Positions 43,141 through 51,815 of a stretch of DNA of 64,000 nucleotides are shown piece after piece. Source of the DNA: Chitinimonas arctica (GTDB taxonomy: Bacteria; Pseudomonadota; Gammaproteobacteria; Burkholderiales; Chitinimonadaceae). The stretch covers positions 2,666,001-2,730,000 of the forward strand of contig NZ_CP041730.1 of the NCBI RefSeq assembly GCF_007431345.1. The letters run 5' to 3'. The notes under the pieces were generated by a model. It saw only the letters and a program-made list of their open reading frames with translations. It had not been told where the DNA came from and searched no databases. Both the position numbers and the translations under genes were made by a program. Within the stretch, counting starts at the first letter, position 1, and each line of letters starts with the position of its first letter.

Positions 43141-44517
43141 ATGAAGAACATTGCCAAAGCGCCTGTGTGGGATGGCCCGATCGACGAGGCCGGGGTAGAG
43201 AGCTTGCTCGTCTTGGCCAGGAAGTATCGAGCTTATGACGATAAAGGCCGCTATCTGCATTGGCACGAATTTCGTTTCCGGCCAACCGAGGATGACCGGA
43301 AGGTCGCGTGGTGGGCAGTCAAGTTTGCGCGCCTGCAGCTACTGCGTCCCATCGGACTCGCCGCCGAGCACGGTAAATCGTTTCTTCTATGTATGCCGGA
43401 CCCCATGCAAAGGATTTTGCATAGGATAGACCGGATGTGTCCATTACAGGACGAGGAATTATTTAGCGATGAAGCGCCGCTTACGGTCAATCGCTATGAC
43501 AAGCTGTATTATTTGGCGACCTCGTTGCTGGAGGAGGCGATAACGAGTTCGCAGCTTGAGGGGGCTTCGACGACAAGGCGTATTGCAAAGGAAATGCTTC
43601 GCGAAGGGCGGCAGCCTCGCAATAAAAGCGAGCAGATGATCTTTAATAACTTCGAATTGATGCAGGCGGTAAAGGAAAATGGTCAGAATCCACTTTCACT
43701 GGAGTTGATAAAAGAATTTCATCGCATTGCGATCGATAAGTGCGGTGAAAACAATGCGGTGCCCGGCGAGCTGAGATTGACGGATGATGTCTATATCGAA
43801 GACCTGGAGGGCGAAGTATTTCATACGCCGCCAAAAGCAACGCTATTGGAGAGGCGGCTGGAAAGGCTATGCCGTTTTGCCAATATGAACCATGATGGAG
43901 AAGGAGGAGAGGCGAACTTCTTTTTACATCCGATTGTAAAGGCGACCATTCTGCACTTCATGATTGGCTATGAGCACCCGTTTGCCGATGGCAATGGGCG
44001 GACGGCGCGCGCTATTTTTTATTGGCATATGCTTAAGTGTGGCTATTCGGTTTTTGAGTTCATCTCAATCAGCCGGTTGTTGAATCTGGCCCCGTTGAAA
44101 TATTTTCGGGCTTTCTTGTACGTGGAGGACGATGATTTTGATTTGACGTATTTCGTCGCACACCAGCTCGATGTTGTTGACCGTGCCGTGCAGGGGTTTC
44201 TGGATTATGTGAAGGAGAAAAAAAGGGAGCGCTTGGAATTTACCAGTCAGCTTAAGTCGCTTGGAGCGAAAGGTGATTTTAATTACCGGCAGCTGGAGTT
44301 GCTTAGGAGCATGAGAAAGCACCCCGGGAAGCCCTACACCGCCAAGGAAGTGGCATTCGATTACAACGTCTCTGCCAATACTGCCCGCGAAGACCTGAAA
44401 CGAATCGCACAGTTTGGCTATGCGGTGGAAGCCCAGGTGGCGGGTACCAAGGAAAGGGCCTATATCGCGTTGGCGGGCTTGCCCAGCGGCCAATCCGACC
44501 TACGAAGGGCTGTGTAG
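43141..44517 (+). CDS. Fic-family protein (class II, autoinhibited) with C-terminal winged helix
   Basis: A 458-residue putative AMP-transferase. An N-terminal Fic-N region carries the inhibitory helix motif SSQLEGAS (Ser136, Glu140, Gly141), whose Glu blocks ATP binding in class II enzymes. The catalytic loop is HPFADGNGRTAR (His279 to Arg290), complete. A C-terminal helix-turn-helix (KPYTAKEVAFDYNVSANTAREDLKRI) suggests DNA binding. Such proteins modify unknown targets with AMP and may autoregulate. Composition is more AT-rich than its neighbours, consistent with acquisition. It is convergent with the ATPase gene at 44563. Confidence 0.9.
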   Translation: MKNIAKAPVWDGPIDEAGVESLLVLARKYRAYDDKGRYLHWHEFRFRPTEDDRKVAWWAVKFARLQLLRPIGLAAEHGKSFLLCMPDPMQRILHRIDRMCPLQDEELFSDEAPLTVNRYDKLYYLATSLLEEAITSSQLEGASTTRRIAKEMLREGRQPRNKSEQMIFNNFELMQAVKENGQNPLSLELIKEFHRIAIDKCGENNAVPGELRLTDDVYIEDLEGEVFHTPPKATLLERRLERLCRFANMNHDGEGGEANFFLHPIVKATILHFMIGYEHPFADGNGRTARAIFYWHMLKCGYSVFEFISISRLLNLAPLKYFRAFLYVEDDDFDLTYFVAHQLDVVDRAVQGFLDYVKEKKRERLEFTSQLKSLGAKGDFNYRQLELLRSMRKHPGKPYTAKEVAFDYNVSANTAREDLKRIAQFGYAVEAQVAGTKERAYIALAGLPSGQSDLRRAV

Positions 44518-44562
44518 AGCGGGGCGTTCGACCCGCCAACCCTATCGTTGTCGCCCTAAGCA

Positions 44563-46029
44563 TTAATCTTGTTCGGGTTCGGTCGTAATTTCCATTGCAC
44601 CCATCCAATAGCAGAGCAAGGGCGCGGGAATGCGCATGATCTGGGTAGGTGGCTTGTTGTCCTCGGCGGTGGGTTGGGGCAAGCCGCTCATGACGCCGAA
44701 GTCATAGAGCGACTTCGTGACCACATAGCCACGCGCGATATGTTTCTGCTCGCATAACTCGATCAGCCCCTTAAGCTCCCTCAGGCCGGTGTGCTGCGCG
44801 CGATATTTCACTTCGAAGGGAATGGTCGAGCCGTTGACTTCGGCGACCAGATCAACTTCATGCTCCTTCTTGCCGCGCCAGTAGCTAAAGCGGACGTTTT
44901 GCGAGTAGTAGCGGGCAAACAGATGCTTGAAAACCGCCGTTTCCGTGGCAACACCCAATGCCGCGGCATCTTCGATGACGGCTTTGCCTCTGAGCATGAC
45001 GGCCGGCGCGATAGCCGCATCCGCAAGGTAGATCTTGAATCGGCCGCGTAGCACATCCTTGCCGTAGCCGTAGGGCGGTAGGCGGTAAATCAGGTGGGTG
45101 GCTTCAAGCAGTTCGATAAAGTTCTGGGCCGTGGGGCGTTTGATCTGCAAGTTGGCGCAGAGGTCGGCCATATCTAGCAAGCCGCCGTCGTGCATGCAGA
45201 GGTAGAGGAATGTGTGCTCAAGATCCAGTATGCGACGCACGCCGAAAATCGCGGTCATATCGCGCTTGAGGACCTTATCGATGATGTCCTCGCGTAAGAG
45301 TCTTTGTGCCTGATTTATGCTGTCCACCTGGGCTGTCTGCGGAAAGCCTCCCCGCACCAAATATTCGTGGAAATGTCCGACATAGGCAGCGGCGGCTTCG
45401 CTCGTGCGATAGAAGTCGGATTGCGTCCAATCGAACAGATCGCGGAGGCTACGCAGCCCGGGTAACTCGGGAAGCGACAGCTTTTTTATTTGTAGATATT
45501 CGTAGAACGATAGGGTCGTCAGCCGGATGGTATGCCATCGCCCAACGCCGGATTCCTGGCTGGCGTCCACCAGGGGCATCGCCGAGCCCGTGAAGGCAAT
45601 GCGTCTATCCTTGCGAAAATCCACCTGATGCTTGATCCAGGTGCCGCTGTCACGGATGAACTGGGCTTCGTCCAGAAATAGGTATTCCGGTCCTTCGACC
45701 TTGGGCTCACGTTCACGCCAGGCTTCGAGCACGGCCTCTATTCCGGCCAACTTGAGTAGCGGATGGTCGAAAGTCGCATACAGGATGTTTGCGGCTGGTA
45801 CCCCTGCACGTAGCAACGACTCCACCGTCTGTAGTATCAGCGTGGTTTTGCCGATTTGCCGGGCGCCGGAGAGGAGCACTGCCCGGGGCGCGGGCGGACT
45901 GGTCATCCATGTGTGCAACTCGCGAAAGGCTGCCCGCCGCCATCCAGGAAGATCAGCAATGCTCTCATTTCTCCACCAAGGGTTGAATTGAGCAAGACCA
46001 GCGACGAGTTCTTCCTTTGGCACCTTCAT
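44563..46029 (-). CDS. AAA-type ATPase with C-terminal DUF4143 domain
   Basis: A 488-residue ATPase. Walker A is LLSGARQIGKTTL, Walker B YLFLDEAQF, and sensor FTGSAMPL follows. The C-terminal DUF4143 domain has VDLVAEVNGSTIPFEVKYR, a nuclease-like E-x-K core. Such ATPases are frequent in accessory regions and are of unknown role. I start at ATG 46029 (MKVPKEEL); an ATG at 46056 lies inside a dyad that overlaps the likely transcript start. Confidence 0.85.
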   Translation of the reverse strand: MKVPKEELVAGLAQFNPWWRNESIADLPGWRRAAFRELHTWMTSPPAPRAVLLSGARQIGKTTLILQTVESLLRAGVPAANILYATFDHPLLKLAGIEAVLEAWREREPKVEGPEYLFLDEAQFIRDSGTWIKHQVDFRKDRRIAFTGSAMPLVDASQESGVGRWHTIRLTTLSFYEYLQIKKLSLPELPGLRSLRDLFDWTQSDFYRTSEAAAAYVGHFHEYLVRGGFPQTAQVDSINQAQRLLREDIIDKVLKRDMTAIFGVRRILDLEHTFLYLCMHDGGLLDMADLCANLQIKRPTAQNFIELLEATHLIYRLPPYGYGKDVLRGRFKIYLADAAIAPAVMLRGKAVIEDAAALGVATETAVFKHLFARYYSQNVRFSYWRGKKEHEVDLVAEVNGSTIPFEVKYRAQHTGLRELKGLIELCEQKHIARGYVVTKSLYDFGVMSGLPQPTAEDNKPPTQIMRIPAPLLCYWMGAMEITTEPEQD

Positions 46030-46041
46030 GCGATGAATACT

Positions 46042-46070
46042 CACTAAATGATGCATTTAGTGTAAGTATA
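46042..46070 (-). promoter_or_regulatory. dyad operator and -10 box of the DUF4143 ATPase gene
   Basis: CACTAAAT-gatgc-ATTTAGTG (46042-46062) is a perfect 8-bp inverted repeat. On the minus strand TATACT (46065-46070) is a good -10 box just upstream, so a bound protein would sit over the transcript start. Its position suggests autoregulation or control by an unlinked repressor. Confidence 0.45.
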
Positions 46071-46143
46071 CTTTAACTAAATTCGATTAATAGTGTGTTT
46101 TCTGGTGATTTCCGAGTAAATCGACCCGGGGAACAAACGCTAT

Positions 46144-46187
46144 AGGGCGGGTCGGCCGATCCCGCCAGGATCGGCTACCACCGCCCT
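46144..46187 (-). terminator. two-level hairpin downstream of metE
   Basis: GCCGATCC-cgcca-GGATCGGC is enclosed by AGGGCGG/CCGCCCT. It lies 17 bases past the metE stop and before the ATPase promoter. T-run is weak. Confidence 0.55.
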
Positions 46188-46203
46188 GCAAGGCTCCTGG
46201 AAA

Positions 46204-48549
46204 TTAATCGTCGTGCCCGCAACAAGCGCCGCCGTGCCCTGTTGCCGCGGTCGCAGCAGCAGTCGTCGCGCCTTGAGCCTGGAAGGTTTCACCGGACCGC
46301 AGGCGTTGCCGCAGCTGCTGGGTAGCCGCCATCATATTCGCCAGGGCAGCTTCGGTTTCCGGCCAGCCACGGGTCTTGAGGCCGCAGTCAGGGTTCACCC
46401 ACAGCCGGTCGGCCGGGATCACCCGTAGTGCCTTCTCCAGCAGCACGGTCATTTCCGCCACCGCCGGCACGCGCGGCGAGTGGATGTCGTAGACGCCGGG
46501 GCCGATTTCGTTCGGATACTGGAACTCGCCAAAGGCATCCAGCAGGGTCATGGCCGAACGCGAGGTTTCGATGGTGATCACGTCGGCATCCATGGCGGCG
46601 ATGGCCGGCAGAATATCCTCGAATTCCGAATAGCACATATGGGTGTGGATCTGCGTTTCCGGGCGGCTACCGGCGGCGCTGAGCTTGAAGGCGCAGACGG
46701 CCCAGTCCAGATAGGCCGGCCAATCGGCACGGCGCAGCGGCAGGCCTTCGCGGAATGCCGGTTCGTCGATCTGGATGGCGGCGATGCCGGCGGCGTCCAG
46801 TTCGGCCACTTCGTCGCGCAGGGCCAGCGCCATTTGCAGGGCCACTTCGGCGCGCGCCTTGTCGTCCCGGACAAAAGCCCATTGCACCAAGGTGACCGGG
46901 CCGGTCAGCATGCCCTTCATCGGCAGTTTGCTCAGTGTCTGCGCATAGCGGGTCCACTCGACGGTCATGGCCTTGGGACGGCTGACGTCGCCCCAGATCA
47001 CCGGCGGTTTGACGCAGCGCGAGCCGTAGCTCTGCACCCAGCCATGGCGGCAGACCGCTACGCCAGCAAGTTGTTCGGCGAAGTAATCGACCATATCGCT
47101 GCGCTCGGCTTCACCGTGGACCAATACATCCAGACCCAGTGCTTCCTGCTTGGCCACCGCCTGCGCGATCTCGGCCTGCATGGCCTCGCGGTAGTCGCGC
47201 TCGCTCAGCTCGCCACGCTTGAAGGCGGCGCGTTGGGCGCGGATGGCAGTGGTTTGCGGGAAGGAGCCGATGGTGGTGGTGGGCAGCAGCGGCAGCTGCA
47301 GGCGTTCGCGTTGCAGGACCGCGCGCTCGCCATAAGCCAGCCCGCGCTCCAGTTCCGGCAGCGAGGCCAGCCGGGCGGCTACCGCCGCGTCGTTGCGGGC
47401 CGGCAGGGCGCGGAACCGTGCCAAGGCGGTACGATTGGTTTCGAGGGACTGGAAGCAGACGCTGCGGCCGAGGCACAGGGCACGGGCCAGGGTGGCCAGC
47501 TCGGCCAATTTCTGACGGGCAAAGCTGAGGCCGTCGCGTATTGTCTCGCTCAGTTCGGTTTCTTGCTCCAGGTCGGCCGGGACATGCAGCAGCGAGCAGC
47601 TGGGGGCGATCCATAAGGCGTCGCCCAACCGGGCATGCAAGGGTGCAAGGGTGTCCAGCGCGGCGTCCAGATCGGTTTTCCAGATATTGCGGCCATCGAC
47701 GATACCGACCGACAGCACCTTGTTGGTAGGCCAGGCCGAGAAGGCTTCCAACTGCTGCGGCGCGCGTACGGCGTCGATATGCAGGCCGGCGACCGGCAGG
47801 CTGGTCAGCAGGGTGCTATGTTCGCCCACGCCGTTGAAATAGGTGGCCAGCAGGATATGCGAGTGGGCGGCGGCCAGCTCGCGATACACCGGAGCGAAGG
47901 CGGCCAGCCATTGCTGGTCCAGGTCCAGGCCGAGGATGGGTTCATCCAGCTGTACCCACTCGCAGCCTTCAGCGACAAGTTGCTTCAATAGGCGCACATA
48001 GGCGGGCAGCAAGCGCGGCAGCAGCGCCAGGGGGGCGATGCCTTGCACGCGGGCCAGCTTCAGCAGGCTGAGCGGTCCCAGCAATTGCACCTTGGGCTGG
48101 AAACCGGCCAGCTTGGCTTCGCGCACTTCTTCCAGCAGCCATTGCGGACCACCGTCGAAGCGGGTGTCGCCGTCGAATTCGGGCTTGAGGAAATGGTAAT
48201 TGGTATCGAACCACTTGGTCATCTCGCAGGCCGGTTGGGCGGGATTGCCGCGTGCCAGTTCGAAGTACTGGGACCGGCTCAGCTTGGCGGGATCGAAGCC
48301 GAAGCGGGCCGGTGGGGCGCCAAGCAGTACGGTGGTATCGAGCACCTGGTCATACAATGAAAAGTCGCCCACCGAGACAAAGCGCAAACCGGCCGCGTGC
48401 TGCCACTGCCAGTGGCGCAGCCGCAGCTCCCGCCCGCATGCGCGCAGGCCGCTTTCGTTCAGTTCGCCGCGCCAGAACTTTTCGACGGCGAATTTCAGTT
48501 CGCGTTGGCTACCGATGCGGGGCAGGCCTAGGGTATGCGTGGTAAACAT
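46204..48549 (-). CDS. metE: cobalamin-independent methionine synthase
   Basis: A 781-residue enzyme transferring methyl from 5-methyltetrahydropteroyltriglutamate to homocysteine. The C-terminal barrel has the zinc ligands in THMCYSEF (His and Cys) and NPDCGLKTRGW (Cys), with Glu in DADVITIETSRS. The N-terminal half is the typical duplicated barrel (GLPRIGSQRELKFAVEKFW). The protein is about 25 residues longer than usual: a low-complexity Ala/Thr linker ends in GHGGACCGHDD, a metal-binding-like tail. It is divergent from metR. Confidence 0.96.
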   Translation of the reverse strand: MFTTHTLGLPRIGSQRELKFAVEKFWRGELNESGLRACGRELRLRHWQWQHAAGLRFVSVGDFSLYDQVLDTTVLLGAPPARFGFDPAKLSRSQYFELARGNPAQPACEMTKWFDTNYHFLKPEFDGDTRFDGGPQWLLEEVREAKLAGFQPKVQLLGPLSLLKLARVQGIAPLALLPRLLPAYVRLLKQLVAEGCEWVQLDEPILGLDLDQQWLAAFAPVYRELAAAHSHILLATYFNGVGEHSTLLTSLPVAGLHIDAVRAPQQLEAFSAWPTNKVLSVGIVDGRNIWKTDLDAALDTLAPLHARLGDALWIAPSCSLLHVPADLEQETELSETIRDGLSFARQKLAELATLARALCLGRSVCFQSLETNRTALARFRALPARNDAAVAARLASLPELERGLAYGERAVLQRERLQLPLLPTTTIGSFPQTTAIRAQRAAFKRGELSERDYREAMQAEIAQAVAKQEALGLDVLVHGEAERSDMVDYFAEQLAGVAVCRHGWVQSYGSRCVKPPVIWGDVSRPKAMTVEWTRYAQTLSKLPMKGMLTGPVTLVQWAFVRDDKARAEVALQMALALRDEVAELDAAGIAAIQIDEPAFREGLPLRRADWPAYLDWAVCAFKLSAAGSRPETQIHTHMCYSEFEDILPAIAAMDADVITIETSRSAMTLLDAFGEFQYPNEIGPGVYDIHSPRVPAVAEMTVLLEKALRVIPADRLWVNPDCGLKTRGWPETEAALANMMAATQQLRQRLRSGETFQAQGATTAAATAATGHGGACCGHDD

Positions 48550-48580
48550 GAGAAATCCTTATCAATATAAGCGGAGTGAG

Positions 48581-48596
48581 TGAATGCTTTGCATCA
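48581..48596. promoter_or_regulatory. candidate MetR-binding site in the metE-metR intergenic region
   Basis: TGAATGCTTTGCATCA has ATGC/GCAT symmetry and TGA/TCA ends, resembling the MetR consensus TGAA-N5-TTCA. It lies about 32 bases upstream of metE and 60 upstream of metR, where homocysteine-bound MetR is expected to activate metE. Confidence 0.5.
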
Positions 48597-48656
48597 TGCG
48601 ACCAGGGCCGTTATGATCAAAGCGCATCTTTTTCCGACTTTCCATCGATATCGCTC

Positions 48657-49577
48657 ATGAACAATCAACTTGAAGTTCGCCACCTCCGCACCATTGCCGC
48701 TTTGTACGAAGCGGGCGGCGTGGCCAAGGCAGCCGAACGGCTGAACCTTACCCAGTCGGCCCTTTCTCATCAGTTGAAGCAGTTGGAGGATCATTTCGGC
48801 TTGAGCCTGTTCGAGCGCAAGTCGCAGCCTATCAAGCTCAGCCCGGCGGGCCAGCGCCTGCACACCCTGGCCTTGGCGGTATTGCCGCAGGTGGCGGATG
48901 CCTGCCGGGATATCGCCCGCATACGCGACGGTGCGGCGGGTAGTCTGCGGGTGGCGGTGGAATGCCATACCTGCTTCGATTGGCTGATGCCTGCGATGGA
49001 TGAATTCAGACCGCGTTGGCCTGAAGTGGAGCTGGATATCGTGTCGGGTTTTCACGCCGATCCGGTCGGCCTGATTCACCACGACGAGGCCGATGTGGCC
49101 ATCGTGTCGGAGCCCGATAACGGCGAGCCCATGCATTACTTTCCGCTGTTCCGCTATGAGATTGTCGGACTGGTGGCCAATGACCACGCCCTGGCCGCCA
49201 AGGCGCAACTGGATGCACAAGACTTTGCCGACGAAACGCTGATCAGTTATCCCATTCCTGACGATATGCTGGATGTGATACGGCAGGTGCTGAAGCCGGC
49301 CGGTATCCAGCCCAAGCGGCGCAGCAGCGAGCTCACCATCGCGATTTTGCAGCTGGTGGCCAGTCGCCGGGGCGTGGCGGCACTGCCGGCCTGGGCGGTG
49401 GCGCCCTATCTGGAGCGCCGATACGTGACTGCCCTGCCCATCACCGCCAAGCGCCTGTACGGCGAGCTGTACGCGGCGGTGCCCAAGGCGCGGGCGGGAC
49501 TGGCCTATGTGGAGGATTTCGTCGATACGGTACGGGCAACCTGCGCGGCCAGTCTGCCAGGCATTACCTTGTTGTAG
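48657..49577 (+). CDS. metR: LysR-family regulator of methionine synthesis
   Basis: A 306-residue LysR regulator. The helix-turn-helix (GGVAKAAERLNLTQSALSHQLKQLED) is followed by the effector domain (RVAVECHTCFDWLMPAMDEFR, a MetR hallmark). It is divergent from metE, the classic target that MetR activates with homocysteine as co-inducer. ATG 48657 (MNNQLEVRHL) is the family start; the longer frame upstream crosses the operator region. Confidence 0.93.
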   Translation: MNNQLEVRHLRTIAALYEAGGVAKAAERLNLTQSALSHQLKQLEDHFGLSLFERKSQPIKLSPAGQRLHTLALAVLPQVADACRDIARIRDGAAGSLRVAVECHTCFDWLMPAMDEFRPRWPEVELDIVSGFHADPVGLIHHDEADVAIVSEPDNGEPMHYFPLFRYEIVGLVANDHALAAKAQLDAQDFADETLISYPIPDDMLDVIRQVLKPAGIQPKRRSSELTIAILQLVASRRGVAALPAWAVAPYLERRYVTALPITAKRLYGELYAAVPKARAGLAYVEDFVDTVRATCAASLPGITLL

Positions 49578-49653
49578 GTGGGGAAGCTCTAAGCAAGTAT
49601 GAAGACTGAAGGCTTGGCTCTGCACCCGGGGAACCCGGGTGTTCACGGTCCGT

Positions 49654-49684
49654 GATAAATCAACGATCCCCTCGCTGATTTATC
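49654..49684 (+). terminator. hairpin downstream of metR
   Basis: GATAAATCA and TGATTTATC form a perfect 9-bp inverted repeat around a 13-base loop, 76 bases after metR. It has no T-tract but is well placed to separate metR from the tetR-type gene. Confidence 0.4.
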
Positions 49685-49746
49685 CCTCTCCCCCCGCCCT
49701 CGCCGCCGCGAGGGAGCCTCGCTAGCGCTCGTTTGATGACTTGTTC

Positions 49747-49786
49747 CAAGTGCTTTAGTAAATCCATATTGCCTTTCAAGCACTTG
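49747..49786. promoter_or_regulatory. 9-bp dyad operator upstream of the TetR-type gene
   Basis: CAAGTGCTT (49747) and AAGCACTTG (49778) are perfect inverted copies with 22 bases between, the interval containing a -10-like CATATT. The right arm is also part of the palindrome CAAG-cacttg-CTTG. TetR proteins commonly bind such dyads before their own gene. Confidence 0.5.
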
Positions 49787-49807
49787 CTTGGTTAAAGTGA
49801 GGGTCGC

Positions 49808-50380
49808 ATGAACGATACCGCCAAACGCATTCTGGATCTGGCCGAGGCACTGTGGCTGGAGCGTGGTTTCAATGGCTTCAGCTACCAGCATCTGGCCGAG
49901 CCGCTGGGGATGAAGAATGCCGCTATCCACTATCACTACCCCGGCAAGGCCGACCTGGGCGTGGCGCTGGTGGCCCGCTTTCGCCGCCGCTTCCAGCGCA
50001 CGGTGGAGCAGTACGCCGCGACGACCACCGACCCCTGGGTCAAGCTGGAGTGGTATGTGGATGTGCTGACGCTCAACTACGCCGATAGCGAGCGGCTTTG
50101 TCCCACCGGTATGCTGGCCGCCGAATGGGCGACCCTGCCGGCGGCGGTGCAGGAAGAAGCGCGCGGCTTTATGCGCGAACTGTATCAATGGTGTGCAGCG
50201 GTATTGCACGAGGGGGTGGCCGGCGGCCATTTCCGTTTTGCCGGTAGTTGCGAGGACAAGGCCGCCACCTTGTTGGCCACCCTGCAAGGGGGGCTGCAAC
50301 TGGCGCGCTTCGAGCCGAGTTGGCTGGATGCCATCAAGAAGCAACTGCGCCTGGACCTGGGTGCGCGCGGAGCCATGTAG
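49808..50380 (+). CDS. TetR-family transcriptional regulator
   Basis: A 190-residue repressor. The helix-turn-helix spans residues about 8-48 (AEALWLERGFNGFSYQHLAEPLGMKNAAIHYHYPGKADL). The C-terminal ligand domain (LCPTGMLAAEWATLP) resembles the YcdC/NemR-type C domain with a conserved Cys. It is 54 bases upstream of a hotdog-fold gene and a dienoyl-CoA isomerase gene and may respond to acyl or electrophilic ligands. Confidence 0.88.
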   Translation: MNDTAKRILDLAEALWLERGFNGFSYQHLAEPLGMKNAAIHYHYPGKADLGVALVARFRRRFQRTVEQYAATTTDPWVKLEWYVDVLTLNYADSERLCPTGMLAAEWATLPAAVQEEARGFMRELYQWCAAVLHEGVAGGHFRFAGSCEDKAATLLATLQGGLQLARFEPSWLDAIKKQLRLDLGARGAM

Positions 50381-50434
50381 GCCCGGGCGGCCTTAAAATT
50401 TTTGCACGGTCGCCACCGACCTACGGGATGTCAA

Positions 50435-50935
50435 ATGGAACAAACTTTCAGCAACGCCTTCAGCCGTATCGTCGCCAAATTCAACAAGGTGCCGGCACCG
50501 CTGCGGCGCTGGGCCCGCTCGAAGGCCTTCGGCAACTACGTGAAGTTCGCCGGTACCGCCGGTATCGACTTCGAGGAAGTCAGCACCGCCCAGGTGGTCT
50601 GCCATATCCGCAATGTCAGCAAGAACCAGAACCATATCAAGGGCGTGCACGCCGCCGCCATGGCGCTGCTGGCCGAAACCGCCACCGGTTTCGCGGTGGG
50701 CATGAACCTGCCGGACGACAAATTGCCGCTGCTGAAAAGCATGAAGGTCGAGTACAAGAAGCGCGCCCAGGGCGATATGAAGGCCGTTGCCGCCCTGACC
50801 GCCGAGCAGATCGATGCGGTGCGCAGCCTGGAAAAGGGCGATGTCACGGTGCCGGTGACGGTGACCGACTCGGCCGGCAACGAACCCATCATCTGCGAGA
50901 TGGTGTGGGCCTGGATTCCGAAGAAGCGCGGCTGA
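50435..50935 (+). CDS. DUF4442 hotdog-fold thioesterase-like protein
   Basis: A 166-residue single-domain protein. The hotdog fold is indicated by STAQVVCHIRNVSKNQNHIKGVH, with NHIKGVHAAAMALLAETATG in the central helix where acyl-CoA thioesterases keep their catalytic residues, and beta strands to WAWIPKK. It probably hydrolyses acyl-CoA; substrate unknown. ATG 50435 is chosen over 50402 because the upstream extension has no family similarity. Next gene follows after 13 bases. Confidence 0.75.
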   Translation: MEQTFSNAFSRIVAKFNKVPAPLRRWARSKAFGNYVKFAGTAGIDFEEVSTAQVVCHIRNVSKNQNHIKGVHAAAMALLAETATGFAVGMNLPDDKLPLLKSMKVEYKKRAQGDMKAVAALTAEQIDAVRSLEKGDVTVPVTVTDSAGNEPIICEMVWAWIPKKRG

Positions 50936-50948
50936 GGAGCGAATCAGT

Positions 50949-51770
50949 ATGAGTTTGCCTAGCTACAGTACCTTATCGCTGACCCTGGAAGACCATATCG
51001 CGGTCATCGCCCTGAATCGCCCGGAGCGGGCCAATGCCATGAACGAGCCGATGTGGCGCGAGCTGCGCGAGGTCATGGCCTGGCTGGACAGTACGCCCGA
51101 GGCACGGGTCGCCGTGCTGGTGGGGCAGGGCAGCCATTTCTGTTCCGGCATCGACCTGTCCATGCTGATGGCCATCCAGTCGCGTATCCAGGATGAATGT
51201 ACCGGCCGGCAGGCGGAAAAACTGCGCCGGTTGATCATCGAGCTGCAGGATAGCCTGAGCGCCATCGAGCGTTGCAGCAAGCCGGTGATCGCCGCGGTGC
51301 ATGGCCGCTGTATCGGCGGCGGCCTGGATCTGATCGCGGCCTGCGACTTGCGCTATTGCAGCGAGGATGCCGTGTTTTGCCTGAAGGAAGTGGATTTGGG
51401 CATTGTCGCCGACGTCGGTGTGCTGCAACGCCTGCCCAAGATCATCGGCGACGGCTATACCCGCGAATTGGCCTTTACCGCTCGCGAGGTCAGCGGCAGC
51501 GAGGCGTTGCGCCTGGGACTGGTCAGCCAATGCCTGCCGGACCGCGACAGCCTGCTGCAAACCGCCCAGGGCGTCGCGGCCGGCATCGCCGCCAAGCCGC
51601 CGCTGACGGTGCGCGGCTTGAAGGAAAACCTCAACTACTCCCGCGACCATTCGGTCGAAGAAGGCCTGCGCTACGTCGCCACCTGGAATGCCGCCATGCT
51701 GCTATCCAAGGACCTGGAAGGCGCCGCCATGGCCATCATGACCAAGCAGCCGGCGAACTTCAGGGACTGA
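50949..51770 (+). CDS. crotonase-family enzyme, probable delta3,5-delta2,4-dienoyl-CoA isomerase
   Basis: A 273-residue crotonase fold protein. Oxyanion-hole residues lie in SHFCSGIDLSML and HGRCIGGGLDLIAACD. The EVDLGIVADVGVLQRLPK stretch carries the acidic residues (Glu, Asp) in the positions typical of dienoyl-CoA isomerase ECH1 rather than of enoyl-CoA hydratase. It would act in beta-oxidation of unsaturated fatty acids with the adjacent thioesterase-like protein. A strong hairpin follows at 51781. Confidence 0.85.
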   Translation: MSLPSYSTLSLTLEDHIAVIALNRPERANAMNEPMWRELREVMAWLDSTPEARVAVLVGQGSHFCSGIDLSMLMAIQSRIQDECTGRQAEKLRRLIIELQDSLSAIERCSKPVIAAVHGRCIGGGLDLIAACDLRYCSEDAVFCLKEVDLGIVADVGVLQRLPKIIGDGYTRELAFTAREVSGSEALRLGLVSQCLPDRDSLLQTAQGVAAGIAAKPPLTVRGLKENLNYSRDHSVEEGLRYVATWNAAMLLSKDLEGAAMAIMTKQPANFRD

Positions 51771-51780
51771 TGGGAAAGTC

Positions 51781-51807
51781 GGGTCCGAGCCATGCAGGCT
51801 CGGACCC
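51781..51807. terminator. 11-bp stem between convergent genes
   Basis: GGGTCCGAGCC-atgca-GGCTCGGACCC is a perfect stem between the crotonase gene and convergent gltL. It likely ends both transcripts, though the T-run is only two bases. Confidence 0.65.
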
Positions 51808-51815
51808 TTGCCGGT

